Shown here: positions 17,606 through 25,861 of the stretch, in pieces
How positions within the stretch are numbered: the stretch's first letter is position 1
Layout: each line of letters opens with the position of its first letter
NCBI RefSeq assembly: GCF_003586445.1
Contig: NZ_CP030028.1
Coordinates: 1,440,501 to 1,504,500 of the forward strand
Direction: 5' to 3'
Source: Bacillus sp. Y1
GTDB taxonomy: Bacteria > Bacillota > Bacilli > Bacillales > Cytobacillaceae
DNA length: 64,000 nucleotides
Notes under the pieces: model-generated
What the model saw: only the letters and a program-made list of their open reading frames with translations
Told to the model about the DNA's origin: nothing
The model's database searches: none
Made by a program: the position numbers and the translations under genes

Positions 17606-18481
17606 ATGGAACTGAATGCAAATAGCACAATCGGATTTATTGGTTTAGGTGTCATGGGGAAAAGTATGGCGAGAAATCTAGTAAAAGCAGGCTACAAGGT
17701 CGTTGCCTATACCCGTACAAAAGAAAAAGCACAAGATATTTTAGATGAAGGTGTAGCTTGGATTGAATCCCCAGAGGCTATTACTGAAGAGGCTGATATT
17801 ATCATAACAATGGTTGGATATCCATCTGATGTTGAACAAATTTATCTAGGAGAAAAAGGAATTGTACATACGGCGAGACCAGGTTCTTTCTTAATAGATA
17901 TGACGACCTCCACACCTACATTGGCTAAAAAAATAAATAACGAGTCTAAGAAAAAGGGAATCTATTCTGTAGACGCTCCCGTTTCAGGTGGAGATATTGG
18001 AGCGAGAGAGGGCAAGCTTTCCATAATGGTTGGTGGAGATCAAAAGGTTTTTGATGCATTACAACCTATTTTTCAGGTGTTAGGAAGTAATATTGTGTAT
18101 CAAGGAAGTGCTGGAGCTGGTCAGCATACCAAAATGTGTAACCAGATTGCCATTGCATCTAATATGCTTGGTGTTTGTGAGGCGGTTGTATACGCGGAAA
18201 AAGCAGGGCTTGACCCGACAACAGTACTAAAAAGTATTTCATCGGGAGCAGCGGGGAGCTGGTCTCTTTCAAATCTTGCGCCAAGGATCATTGAAGGGGA
18301 TTTTTCTCCAGGTTTTTATATCAAACACTTTATTAAAGATATGACAATTGCTTTAGATGAAGCGGAACAAATGGGAATGATGACTCCTGGATTATCACTT
18401 GCCAAATCGTTATACGAGAAATTAGCGGAACAGGGCGAGGAAAATAGTGGTACACAGGCTCTATATAAATATTGGCAATAA
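17606..18481 (+). CDS. ykwC: beta-hydroxyacid dehydrogenase YkwC
   Basis: A 291-residue member of the 3-hydroxyisobutyrate/tartronate-semialdehyde reductase family. The N-terminal nucleotide fold GFIGLGVMGKSMARNL, the substrate segment DAPVSGGDIGAREG, and the catalytic Lys in GAGQHTKMCNQ are all present. It would oxidise or reduce a short hydroxyacid with NAD(P); the substrate is undetermined. I favour ATG 17606 over GTG 17600 because GGGGAG lies eight bases before the former. Its place next to patA follows B. subtilis order. Confidence 0.85.
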   Translation: MELNANSTIGFIGLGVMGKSMARNLVKAGYKVVAYTRTKEKAQDILDEGVAWIESPEAITEEADIIITMVGYPSDVEQIYLGEKGIVHTARPGSFLIDMTTSTPTLAKKINNESKKKGIYSVDAPVSGGDIGAREGKLSIMVGGDQKVFDALQPIFQVLGSNIVYQGSAGAGQHTKMCNQIAIASNMLGVCEAVVYAEKAGLDPTTVLKSISSGAAGSWSLSNLAPRIIEGDFSPGFYIKHFIKDMTIALDEAEQMGMMTPGLSLAKSLYEKLAEQGEENSGTQALYKYWQ

Positions 18482-18483
18482 AT

Positions 18484-18515
18484 GAAACCCAAGCTCGAAT
18501 TCGAGCTTGGGTTTC
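18484..18515. terminator. bidirectional terminator between ykwC and patA
   Basis: A perfect 32-bp palindrome (arms of 16 bp, beginning GAAACCCAAGCTCG) that can fold on either strand. Confidence 0.9.
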
Positions 18516-18519
18516 ACTC

Positions 18520-19674
18520 TTATGACTTATGATCTTTTAAAAATGCCGCCAGCCTATCTAATGCCTCAGCAAGTACTTCCATGGAATAAGCAAACGAGAT
18601 GCGTATATATCCTTCACCAAGCGGAGAAAATGCACTTCCAGGTACGACAGCAACGCCTCGTTCTTGAACTAATTGTAGGGCAAAGTCAAACGAATTGGTA
18701 AACGGCTCTGGTAGCTTTACAAAGTAATAAAAGGCACCATCTGGTTTCACAACTGACAAATTCATGTTGGTTAATCTCTCATATACATATTCTCTTCTTA
18801 CCATATAGGCTTGTCTCATCTCAACTGCATCATTTATGCCTACAGTAAGTGCTTCTAATGCAGCCATTTGAGAAACAGAAGAAGCGCAAGAGACATTATA
18901 TTGATGAACCTTCAAGATATGTTCAGTTATAGAACTAGGAGCAAAAATCATACCAATTCTCCAACCAGTCATGGAATGTGATTTAGAAAGACCATTGATG
19001 ACGATCGTCTTTTCTTTTAGAATCGTACCAATTGAGAAATGCTTATGGTCAAATACTAATTCACTGTATATTTCGTCAGCTAATACAAATATTTCTTTGT
19101 CTTTTAGCAATTTTGCAATATCACTTAATTCTTCCTTTGTTAAACTTACTCCAGTAGGGTTGGACGGATAGGGTAAGACGATACAACGAGTTTTATCTGT
19201 TATGTAGTTGCTAATAATGTCAGCAGTCATTCGGAAGTTGTTATCTCTTGTATCCGCATATACAGGCTCAGCACCGCATAATTTAATAATTGGCTCATAT
19301 CCAGGATAGACAGGTCCAGGTAATATAACCTCCACACCTTCTTCTAAAATGGTTCGAAACGTAATATCAATCGCTTCGCTAGCACCCGAAGTGATAATAA
19401 TTTCATCGTTTGGATTGTAAGATAAACCGTATTTAGTTTGAACAAATTGAGCAGCTGCTGTACGCAGTTCAATGTATCCAGCATTATGAGTATATGTAGT
19501 GAAATTTTCATCAATCGCTTTTTTTCCTGCTTCTTTCACATGCTCTGGTGTAGGGAAATCTGGCTGGCCTAGAGTTAATGAAATCATATCCTTTGTGCCT
19601 GCAACCATATTAAAAAACTTACGGATTCCAGATATTTCAATGTTTTTTACTTTTGAATTAACCAAATGTTCCAA
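18520..19674 (-). CDS. patA: N-acetyl-LL-diaminopimelate aminotransferase PatA
   Basis: A 384-residue class I aminotransferase (PLP fold type I). The PLP Lys is in GLSKSHSMTGWRIG near residue 230; the preceding SNPTGV and ADEIYSEL motifs are intact. In B. subtilis PatA carries out the transamination step of the acetylase route to diaminopimelate; dapH and dapL for the flanking steps lie at 36-38 kb here. TTG at 19674 follows AGGAGAG. Divergent from the DinB gene. Family assignment is secure, the exact substrate is inferred from synteny with cheV. Confidence 0.85.
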   Translation of the reverse strand: MEHLVNSKVKNIEISGIRKFFNMVAGTKDMISLTLGQPDFPTPEHVKEAGKKAIDENFTTYTHNAGYIELRTAAAQFVQTKYGLSYNPNDEIIITSGASEAIDITFRTILEEGVEVILPGPVYPGYEPIIKLCGAEPVYADTRDNNFRMTADIISNYITDKTRCIVLPYPSNPTGVSLTKEELSDIAKLLKDKEIFVLADEIYSELVFDHKHFSIGTILKEKTIVINGLSKSHSMTGWRIGMIFAPSSITEHILKVHQYNVSCASSVSQMAALEALTVGINDAVEMRQAYMVRREYVYERLTNMNLSVVKPDGAFYYFVKLPEPFTNSFDFALQLVQERGVAVVPGSAFSPLGEGYIRISFAYSMEVLAEALDRLAAFLKDHKS

Positions 19675-19813
19675 GTGATCACTCTCCTATTCGTTTATTT
19701 TATCATGTGAAGGTATGAGAATGAAAAAATCCTCTTAATTTTTCATATTAAAAATAGCTTCTTATGGGTTATTATGTAGGTATTGGAAGGATAGTTTTTT
19801 AGGGGGAAAGGGT

Positions 19814-20272
19814 ATGAATAAAGTAGAAATTACACAAGCTTATGAAAGTTTAAATCAATGGTTTCAATCACTAACTGAAGTAGATGAACAAAAGTGGATT
19901 GCACCCATAGAAGAAGGGAAATGGTCAATGGCAGCAGTTCTTTCCCATCTGTTATTCTGGGACCGCTTTTCACTTAAGGAAAGATTTCCTTTCATGAAGG
20001 AAGGTGCTAATTTGCCATCATTTCCTGATTTTCAAACGGTAAACGACAAGGCCCGTGAATATGCGGAAAGTGGAATAACGAAAAACGAATTGTTGCAAGA
20101 GTTAATTTATACTAGAATGGAGCTTCTCTCCGTTATAAGTTCCTATAGTGAAGAAGAGCTTGATACTTCATTTTCTATTGGTGATCATCAGTTCACTATA
20201 CGTGAATATTTTGTAGACTTCATTCAGCATGACTATCATCATAAAAATCAAATAGAAGTGTTACTTTCATAG
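19814..20272 (+). CDS. DinB-family four-helix protein
   Basis: A 152-residue DinB/YfiT-like protein. It has the expected metal-ligand His pattern: LSHLLFWD near residue 47 and QHDYHHKNQ near the C-terminus. The family includes bacillithiol transferases and damage-induced proteins, but most members have unknown roles. AGGGGGAAAGG lies upstream of the ATG. It is not part of the B. subtilis patA-cheV block, so it is a local insertion there. Confidence 0.75.
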   Translation: MNKVEITQAYESLNQWFQSLTEVDEQKWIAPIEEGKWSMAAVLSHLLFWDRFSLKERFPFMKEGANLPSFPDFQTVNDKAREYAESGITKNELLQELIYTRMELLSVISSYSEEELDTSFSIGDHQFTIREYFVDFIQHDYHHKNQIEVLLS

Positions 20273-20406
20273 TCTACTAGTTGTCTAAAGATGGTAGAAA
20301 AGTAACATATTTTATGTGAAAGTTAACTGTTAATTAGACCATTTCGTGGTATAGTATTTGTATGCTAACTCAGATATAATGCTAGCCAAAAGGGGTCGAA
20401 CCGTTA

Positions 20407-21312
20407 ATGGATAATAAAAAAGGAATTTTGTTAGAAAGTGGAACAAATGAACTAGAAATCGTTGAATTTAGTATCGGCAAAAATAAATTCGGTATTAATG
20501 TTATAAAAGTGAAGGAAATAATAAATCCCGTTCAAGTTACTCAGGTACCTCATTCCCATCCGCATGTAGAGGGAATCATTGAGTTAAGAGGGGAAGTATT
20601 ACCAGTTGTGAATGTGGCTAATGCATTAGGATTTCCTCCTTCACAATCTCCTGAACAGGATAAATTTATTGTTGCAGAATTTAACAAACAAAAGATTGTC
20701 TTTCACGTTCATACTGTCACACAAATTCACCGGATTTCTTGGGATCAAATTGAAAAGCCTTCAGAAATGTATCAAGGTCCAGAGAGTCAAATTATTGGAG
20801 TTGTAAAGCTTCATGGTGAAATGATCTTGCTACTTGATTTTGAAAAGATTGTAGTTGAGATCAACCCAGAAACAGGGATTAACGTTCAGCAAGTTAAGAA
20901 GCTTGGCCAAAGAGAAAGATCCACGAAGAAATTGGTGGTTGCAGAGGATTCACCATTATTAAGAAAGCTTCTTCATGACACGCTAAATGAAGCAGGGTTT
21001 ACCAATATTGAGTTTTTTGAAAATGGAAAAGATGCCCTTCAATATCTAGAAGCCATCACTTCTCAAGGGAAAAACATAACAGATGAAGTACAGCTCGTTA
21101 TCACGGATATAGAAATGCCTCAAATGGATGGACATCATTTTACAAGAAGAATAAAAGAAAATAGTCAAATTGCAAAATTACCGGTTATTATTTTCTCTTC
21201 CTTAATTACCGATGACCTTCGTCATAAAGGACAAATGGTTGGTGCAAATGCACAGGTTAGTAAACCTGAAATAGCTGAATTAGTTCAATTGATTGATAAG
21301 CATATATTATAA
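20407..21312 (+). CDS. cheV: chemotaxis coupling protein CheV
   Basis: A 301-residue fusion of a CheW-like coupling domain (about residues 15-160, with VKEIINPVQVTQVPHSHPHVEGIIE-like core) and a C-terminal CheY-like receiver (about 175-300). The receiver has the acidic pair in AEDS, phospho-acceptor Asp in TDIEMPQMDG, and the SKPE Lys. CheV couples receptors to CheA and helps adaptation. AAAGGGG precedes the start. It has a strong terminator. Next to patA and ykyB, as in B. subtilis. Confidence 0.95.
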   Translation: MDNKKGILLESGTNELEIVEFSIGKNKFGINVIKVKEIINPVQVTQVPHSHPHVEGIIELRGEVLPVVNVANALGFPPSQSPEQDKFIVAEFNKQKIVFHVHTVTQIHRISWDQIEKPSEMYQGPESQIIGVVKLHGEMILLLDFEKIVVEINPETGINVQQVKKLGQRERSTKKLVVAEDSPLLRKLLHDTLNEAGFTNIEFFENGKDALQYLEAITSQGKNITDEVQLVITDIEMPQMDGHHFTRRIKENSQIAKLPVIIFSSLITDDLRHKGQMVGANAQVSKPEIAELVQLIDKHIL

Positions 21313-21318
21313 TGATAA

Positions 21319-21354
21319 AAGGGTGTTCCTAAGTACTTAGGGACACCCTTTTTT
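21319..21354. terminator. bidirectional terminator between cheV and ykyB
   Basis: A 15-16 bp imperfect palindrome (AAGGGTGTTCCTAAG arm) followed by TTTTTT on the plus strand. Confidence 0.9.
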
Positions 21355-21818
21355 CAAAAATAGCTTTCACCTAGTTTTTTAAAGACAGGTTTCTCATAAC
21401 CTTTTTTCTTATAAGAAACATTCGGTTCTTCTTTCATTCCGGTGTATATAGATAGAAGCTTCTTTGCCTGATTGAGAGATAGAACAGCTCTCGGATTACG
21501 TATATTATTATCTAATTTTCCTAAGTGTGGTAGACTCTCAAAGTCCTGTTTTGATGGGGGAAGATGAAAGGAGTAATTTCCACACACGACGAGTACATCT
21601 GATTGTTGTTGGCTGTATCTAGGATTGTTCGAGAAGTGTAATCCTTCCTTTCTTGCTTTTCCTTCTTTTATAAGCTTTTGTAAGGCGTTTCGCTTCAATT
21701 CGTATAAAAATTTTGGATTTGGAGCGGTTTTTGCATGACGATTCACAATGAAGATTGCCTGTGAGAGGTTTTCTATCGTTGGTTTTAAGGGAGGATGATG
21801 TGTTTTTTCCTGACTCAA
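21354..21818 (-). CDS. ykyB: YkyB family protein
   Basis: A 154-residue basic protein of the YkyB family, recognised from its core (IFIVNRHAKTAPNPKFLY, LSIYTG) and its place opposite cheV. It has no membrane segment or signal peptide. The function is unknown; the Lys-rich N-terminus hints at nucleic acid contact, which is only a guess. The likely start is TTG 21818, nine bases after AAAGGAG. Confidence 0.8.
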   Translation of the reverse strand: MSQEKTHHPPLKPTIENLSQAIFIVNRHAKTAPNPKFLYELKRNALQKLIKEGKARKEGLHFSNNPRYSQQQSDVLVVCGNYSFHLPPSKQDFESLPHLGKLDNNIRNPRAVLSLNQAKKLLSIYTGMKEEPNVSYKKKGYEKPVFKKLGESYF

Positions 21819-22004
21819 GGTTTTGAGCTCCTTTCACTCGTTCAAACTACTGTATTGTTATTATACCTTTTTTTAGTTGGAAAGAAAATGGTTCAGAAAA
21901 TTTGATTACAAAAAACAAGGTACTTGATAAGGTTAGATGGTTAGAGGAATGTCGAACGTGGAATAGAATAAATATAATAGTGAATAGTAAAGGAGTTTGA
22001 ACAG

Positions 22005-23525
22005 ATGAATAAGTGGGCTGTAATCGATATAGGCTCGAACACCATACGATTAGTGATTTATATAGAAACCATCAACTATTTCTACAAGGAAGTTGAAAAT
22101 ATTAAGGCTGTTGCAAGGCTTAGAAAATACTTAAACGAAGACAAGGTTCTCTCCTATGAAGGAGTTCAGAAATGTCTAACGATCCTAAAAGGATTTAAAG
22201 AAATTATTGACTTTAATGGTATAACTGAAGTGAAATGCGTGGCCACAGCAACCATACGACAGGCAGTGAATAAGTCTGAAATACTTGAAAAGATGAAGGT
22301 AGAACTGGGCTTTGATATCCAAATTTTAAGTGAGGAAGAAGAAGCATATCTTGGCTTTTTAGCCGTAGTGAACACTACTGCCGTAAAAGATGGTGTGACT
22401 ATAGATATTGGTGGGGGGAGCACAGAAATTACGTATTATCAAAATAAGACGCTTGTACATTCGCATAGTTTTCCGTTTGGTGTCGTGTCTTTAAAGGAAA
22501 AATTTATGAGTGGGAGCCGGATGACAAATGAAGAAAGAATGGCTCTGCAAAAAATGGTTTTGGAAGCTTTAGAATCATTACCTTGGCTTAAGAACAAACA
22601 GGTTCCGATTGTCGCCATCGGGGGGAGCGCGAGAAACATCGCTCAAGTTCATCAACATTTAAAAAACTATCCATTAGCAGGAATTCATCAGTATGATATG
22701 AGTCCTGATGATTTACATAATATATTACAAATGATGGAGAGTATGGAGGTTGCTGATATTGAAAAATTAGAGGGACTATCAAAAGACAGAGCCGACATCA
22801 TCCTTCCAGCCCTTGAAGTATTCGACATGCTTTGTATGTATGTTCAAGCAACACGTTTTATTTTTAGTAAAAGAGGTCTAAGAGAAGGAATCCTTTACAA
22901 AGAAAAAGGCGGGGGAAAGAAACCATCTAATTTTATATTAGAAAGTAGTATTGATCACCTGATTAGAGATTATGGGATTGAGGAGGGCCATTCCGATCAT
23001 GTGTCATGGTTAGCAAAACAAATTTACTTCGAACTTTCTAATGTTTTCGGGAATAAAACAAATGAATATAGTGAGCGTCTCATTGAACAAAGTGCACGCA
23101 TATATTATATCGGGCAATACGTCGATTCAGATGTTAGCAGCCAGCACACCTTTAACCTCCTAGCCCATCAATCAATAGACGGGATTACGCATAAGGAAAG
23201 ACTTATTCTTGCCTTTATTGCATCGTATAAAAACTGGGCACTATTAAAGCAATATTCCACTCCTTTTATAGAATGGTTTTCAAAAGGAGAATTAAAGGAT
23301 ATTCGTATAGCAGGTGCGATGGTGAAGCTCGCCTCTGCTTTGGATTCATCTAAACGTATGCTGGTGAAGAAAATAAAAGTGCAAAAAAGTCAGGATGAGC
23401 TAGTTTTTCAACTAACTTGTGTGGGCAATACATTTGTTGAACAGTATCAAGCGGAAAAGCAGCTTCGTCATCTAGAGAAATCTTTAAAATATAACATCAC
23501 TCTTAATTTCGTTGCAGATAGATAA
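22005..23525 (+). CDS. ppx: exopolyphosphatase, Ppx/GppA family
   Basis: A 506-residue protein with the actin-like ASKHA phosphatase fold: DIGSNTIRLVIY at the N-terminus, the phosphate loop DIGGGSTEI near residue 130 and GGSARN near 208. The C-terminal 200 residues form an HD-like helical domain. It would release phosphate from polyphosphate or act on pppGpp. AAAGGAG precedes the ATG. Ppk follows 96 bp downstream, so the pair probably controls polyphosphate turnover. B. subtilis lacks this pair at the corresponding site. Confidence 0.88.
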   Translation: MNKWAVIDIGSNTIRLVIYIETINYFYKEVENIKAVARLRKYLNEDKVLSYEGVQKCLTILKGFKEIIDFNGITEVKCVATATIRQAVNKSEILEKMKVELGFDIQILSEEEEAYLGFLAVVNTTAVKDGVTIDIGGGSTEITYYQNKTLVHSHSFPFGVVSLKEKFMSGSRMTNEERMALQKMVLEALESLPWLKNKQVPIVAIGGSARNIAQVHQHLKNYPLAGIHQYDMSPDDLHNILQMMESMEVADIEKLEGLSKDRADIILPALEVFDMLCMYVQATRFIFSKRGLREGILYKEKGGGKKPSNFILESSIDHLIRDYGIEEGHSDHVSWLAKQIYFELSNVFGNKTNEYSERLIEQSARIYYIGQYVDSDVSSQHTFNLLAHQSIDGITHKERLILAFIASYKNWALLKQYSTPFIEWFSKGELKDIRIAGAMVKLASALDSSKRMLVKKIKVQKSQDELVFQLTCVGNTFVEQYQAEKQLRHLEKSLKYNITLNFVADR

Positions 23526-23536
23526 AAAGGTACAAA

Positions 23537-23575
23537 TTTACAATTTCTTTACAAAATCTTTTTGATAATTTTGAT
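23537..23575 (+). promoter_or_regulatory. candidate Pho box upstream of ppk
   Basis: Hexamers at a strict 11-bp period: TTTACA (23537), TTTACA (23548), TTTTTG (23559), TTTGAT (23570). PhoP of Bacillus binds TT(A/T/C)ACA-like hexamers separated by about 5 bp. The first two are good matches and the last two are weak. A second feature is a tandem TTTTGATAA direct repeat at 23560-23577. The A/T richness of the region makes chance matches possible. Confidence 0.4.
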
Positions 23576-23621
23576 AACATGGAAATATGTCGAATACTGT
23601 TGAAAAAGGATGGGAGACCAA

Positions 23622-25712
23622 ATGAATGGTGAAAAGCAATACAATCTACCTTCCTATTATAATAACCGTGAGTTAAGCTGGTTAGCTTTTAATGAAAGAG
23701 TACTTGAAGAGGCACTTGATACGAGTAACCCACTTCTTGAAAGGCTTAAATTTCTATCGATATTCAGTTCTAATCTAGATGAATTTTTTATGGTTAGAGT
23801 TGCTGGATTACAGGACCAAGTGGATGCTGGATATAATAGGCCAGAAAATAAGGCAGGATTAACTCCGAAGCAACAGCTCGAGGAAATTTCGAAGCTCACT
23901 CATAAGCTGGTGAATACCCAATGTGAAACCTTTACCAACGTCCTGCTTCCGGAACTAAAAAAGGAATCCATTTACCTCCTTGACATTACTAGTTTGGATA
24001 AAAATCAACTTTCTTTTTTAGAAGAATATTTTGAAGAACAGATCTTTCCAGTATTAACTCCGATGGCTATTGATGCGTATCGTCCATTCCCGATGTTATC
24101 AAACAAAAGTTTAAACCTTGCCGTTTTGCTAGAAGAGGAAATAGAGGGCCAGGTGAGTAATCGTCTTGCTTTTGTTCAAGTACCCGCGGTTCTTAATCGT
24201 TTTATTAGTATACCAAGTGATGAAGGTAGCTCCTTTGTTCTTTTAGAAAATGTGATTTGCTACTTTATACATAAGCTGTTTAGAGGATATAAAGTAGTAT
24301 CTGTTACCCCTTTTCGTATTACGAGAAATGCTGATTTAACGATACATGAAGAGGGGTCAAGAGACCTATTATTAGAAATTGAAAAAGAGCTAAAAAAACG
24401 AAAATGGGGAGCGGCTGTTCGTTTAGAGGTGAGTGATGACCATTTTGATAACTCTGTTGTTGAGCATATAACAAAAGAACTAGAGTTAGATGAAGAGGAT
24501 ATTTACAGAATTAATGGGCCACTCGATCATACATTTTTAGCCCAGTTTTCAAAGCATTTATCAAGAAAAAGAGAGCATTTAAGCTTTGAAGCCTTTATTC
24601 CTCAAAAGCCAGTGGATCTTGATTTTGACGAAGATCTATTTACGAAGCTACTCGAACAAGATGTTTTATTACATCATCCGTACGAATCGTTTCAGCCTGT
24701 TGTCGACTTTGTTACCGAAGCTGCCAGTGACCCTGATGTCTTAGCGATCAAACAAACTCTGTATCGTGTAAGTGGTGATTCCCCCATTATTACCGCTCTT
24801 AAAAATGCTGCCGAAAATGGAAAGCAGGTGACTGTTCTAGTCGAGTTAAAAGCTAGGTTTGATGAGGAAAATAATGTTCACTGGGCGAAAGAACTAGAGA
24901 AAGCTGGCTGTCATGTTATATATGGTATGACCCATTTAAAAACGCATAGTAAGATTACATTAGTAGTTAGAAGGAGAAATCAAACGATAGAAAGATTTGT
25001 TCATTTAGGAACCGGAAACTACAATGATCAAACAGCCATATACTATACAGACTTAGGATATTTAACTTCCAAACGAAAATTCGGCATTGATGCAACAAAC
25101 TTTTTTAATTTTTTGAGTGGATATACAGAGAAGCCAAAGTATAATCATATCGTTGTTGCACCATATGATATAAGAGGTAAGTTTATTGAATTAATCGACC
25201 AGGAAATAACCTATCATAAGCAATACGAAAATGGTCGGATTATTGCAAAGATGAACTCCCTAACTGATAAGGAATTAATCATGAAACTCTATGAAGCGTC
25301 GTCTGCTGGAGTAAAAATCGATTTAATTATTCGAGGCATATGTTGCCTAAAGCCAAAAATTCCAAAGGTTAGTGAAAATATTAGGGTCATAAGTATTGTT
25401 GGTCGTTTTTTAGAGCATAGCCGTATTTATTATTTCTACCATAACGGGGAGGAAAAGGTATATTTGTCTTCTGCCGATATGATGACTAGAAATATGGAGA
25501 AACGAGTAGAAATTCTATTTCCAATCTTTGAAAATCATCACAAAGACAGAATAAGCCATATATTGAATCTCCAGCTTTCAGACAATGTAAAAGCAAGAGA
25601 ACAGCATCAAGATGGGAAGTACTCTTATGTCTCCTCAAACAATGAAAATTTACTAAACCACCAAGTAGAAATAATGAAAGAAACCTATCAATTAAGAGAA
25701 GATGAGGAATGA
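23622..25712 (+). CDS. ppk: polyphosphate kinase Ppk1
   Basis: A 696-residue PPK1. It polymerises phosphate from ATP into polyphosphate at the membrane face. Domains in order: N (NRELSWLAFNERVLEEA), head, and two PLD-like C domains with the autophosphorylated His in HSKITLVVRR near residue 445 and the HLGTGNYNDQTA segment. I prefer ATG 23622 over 23610, which abuts the purine run. It follows ppx in the same direction with a possible own promoter and Pho box between them. Confidence 0.93.
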   Translation: MNGEKQYNLPSYYNNRELSWLAFNERVLEEALDTSNPLLERLKFLSIFSSNLDEFFMVRVAGLQDQVDAGYNRPENKAGLTPKQQLEEISKLTHKLVNTQCETFTNVLLPELKKESIYLLDITSLDKNQLSFLEEYFEEQIFPVLTPMAIDAYRPFPMLSNKSLNLAVLLEEEIEGQVSNRLAFVQVPAVLNRFISIPSDEGSSFVLLENVICYFIHKLFRGYKVVSVTPFRITRNADLTIHEEGSRDLLLEIEKELKKRKWGAAVRLEVSDDHFDNSVVEHITKELELDEEDIYRINGPLDHTFLAQFSKHLSRKREHLSFEAFIPQKPVDLDFDEDLFTKLLEQDVLLHHPYESFQPVVDFVTEAASDPDVLAIKQTLYRVSGDSPIITALKNAAENGKQVTVLVELKARFDEENNVHWAKELEKAGCHVIYGMTHLKTHSKITLVVRRRNQTIERFVHLGTGNYNDQTAIYYTDLGYLTSKRKFGIDATNFFNFLSGYTEKPKYNHIVVAPYDIRGKFIELIDQEITYHKQYENGRIIAKMNSLTDKELIMKLYEASSAGVKIDLIIRGICCLKPKIPKVSENIRVISIVGRFLEHSRIYYFYHNGEEKVYLSSADMMTRNMEKRVEILFPIFENHHKDRISHILNLQLSDNVKAREQHQDGKYSYVSSNNENLLNHQVEIMKETYQLREDEE

Positions 25713-25740
25713 GAGATACGTTTGGTATCTCTCTTTTTTA
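25711..25740 (+). terminator. ppk terminator
   Basis: Nine-base-pair stem GAGAGATAC/GTATCTCTC with a five-base loop, then seven T; it begins at the ppk stop codon. Confidence 0.88.
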
Positions 25741-25861
25741 TGCGTTCTTCCAAAGCGTACACTTTTAGAAACATCTTGACGATACTATCGATATTTAAGG
25801 ATAATATAAGTTAAGAAGTTTTTAATACAACAAATGCTCAGGTACAAACGAGGATGATGAG

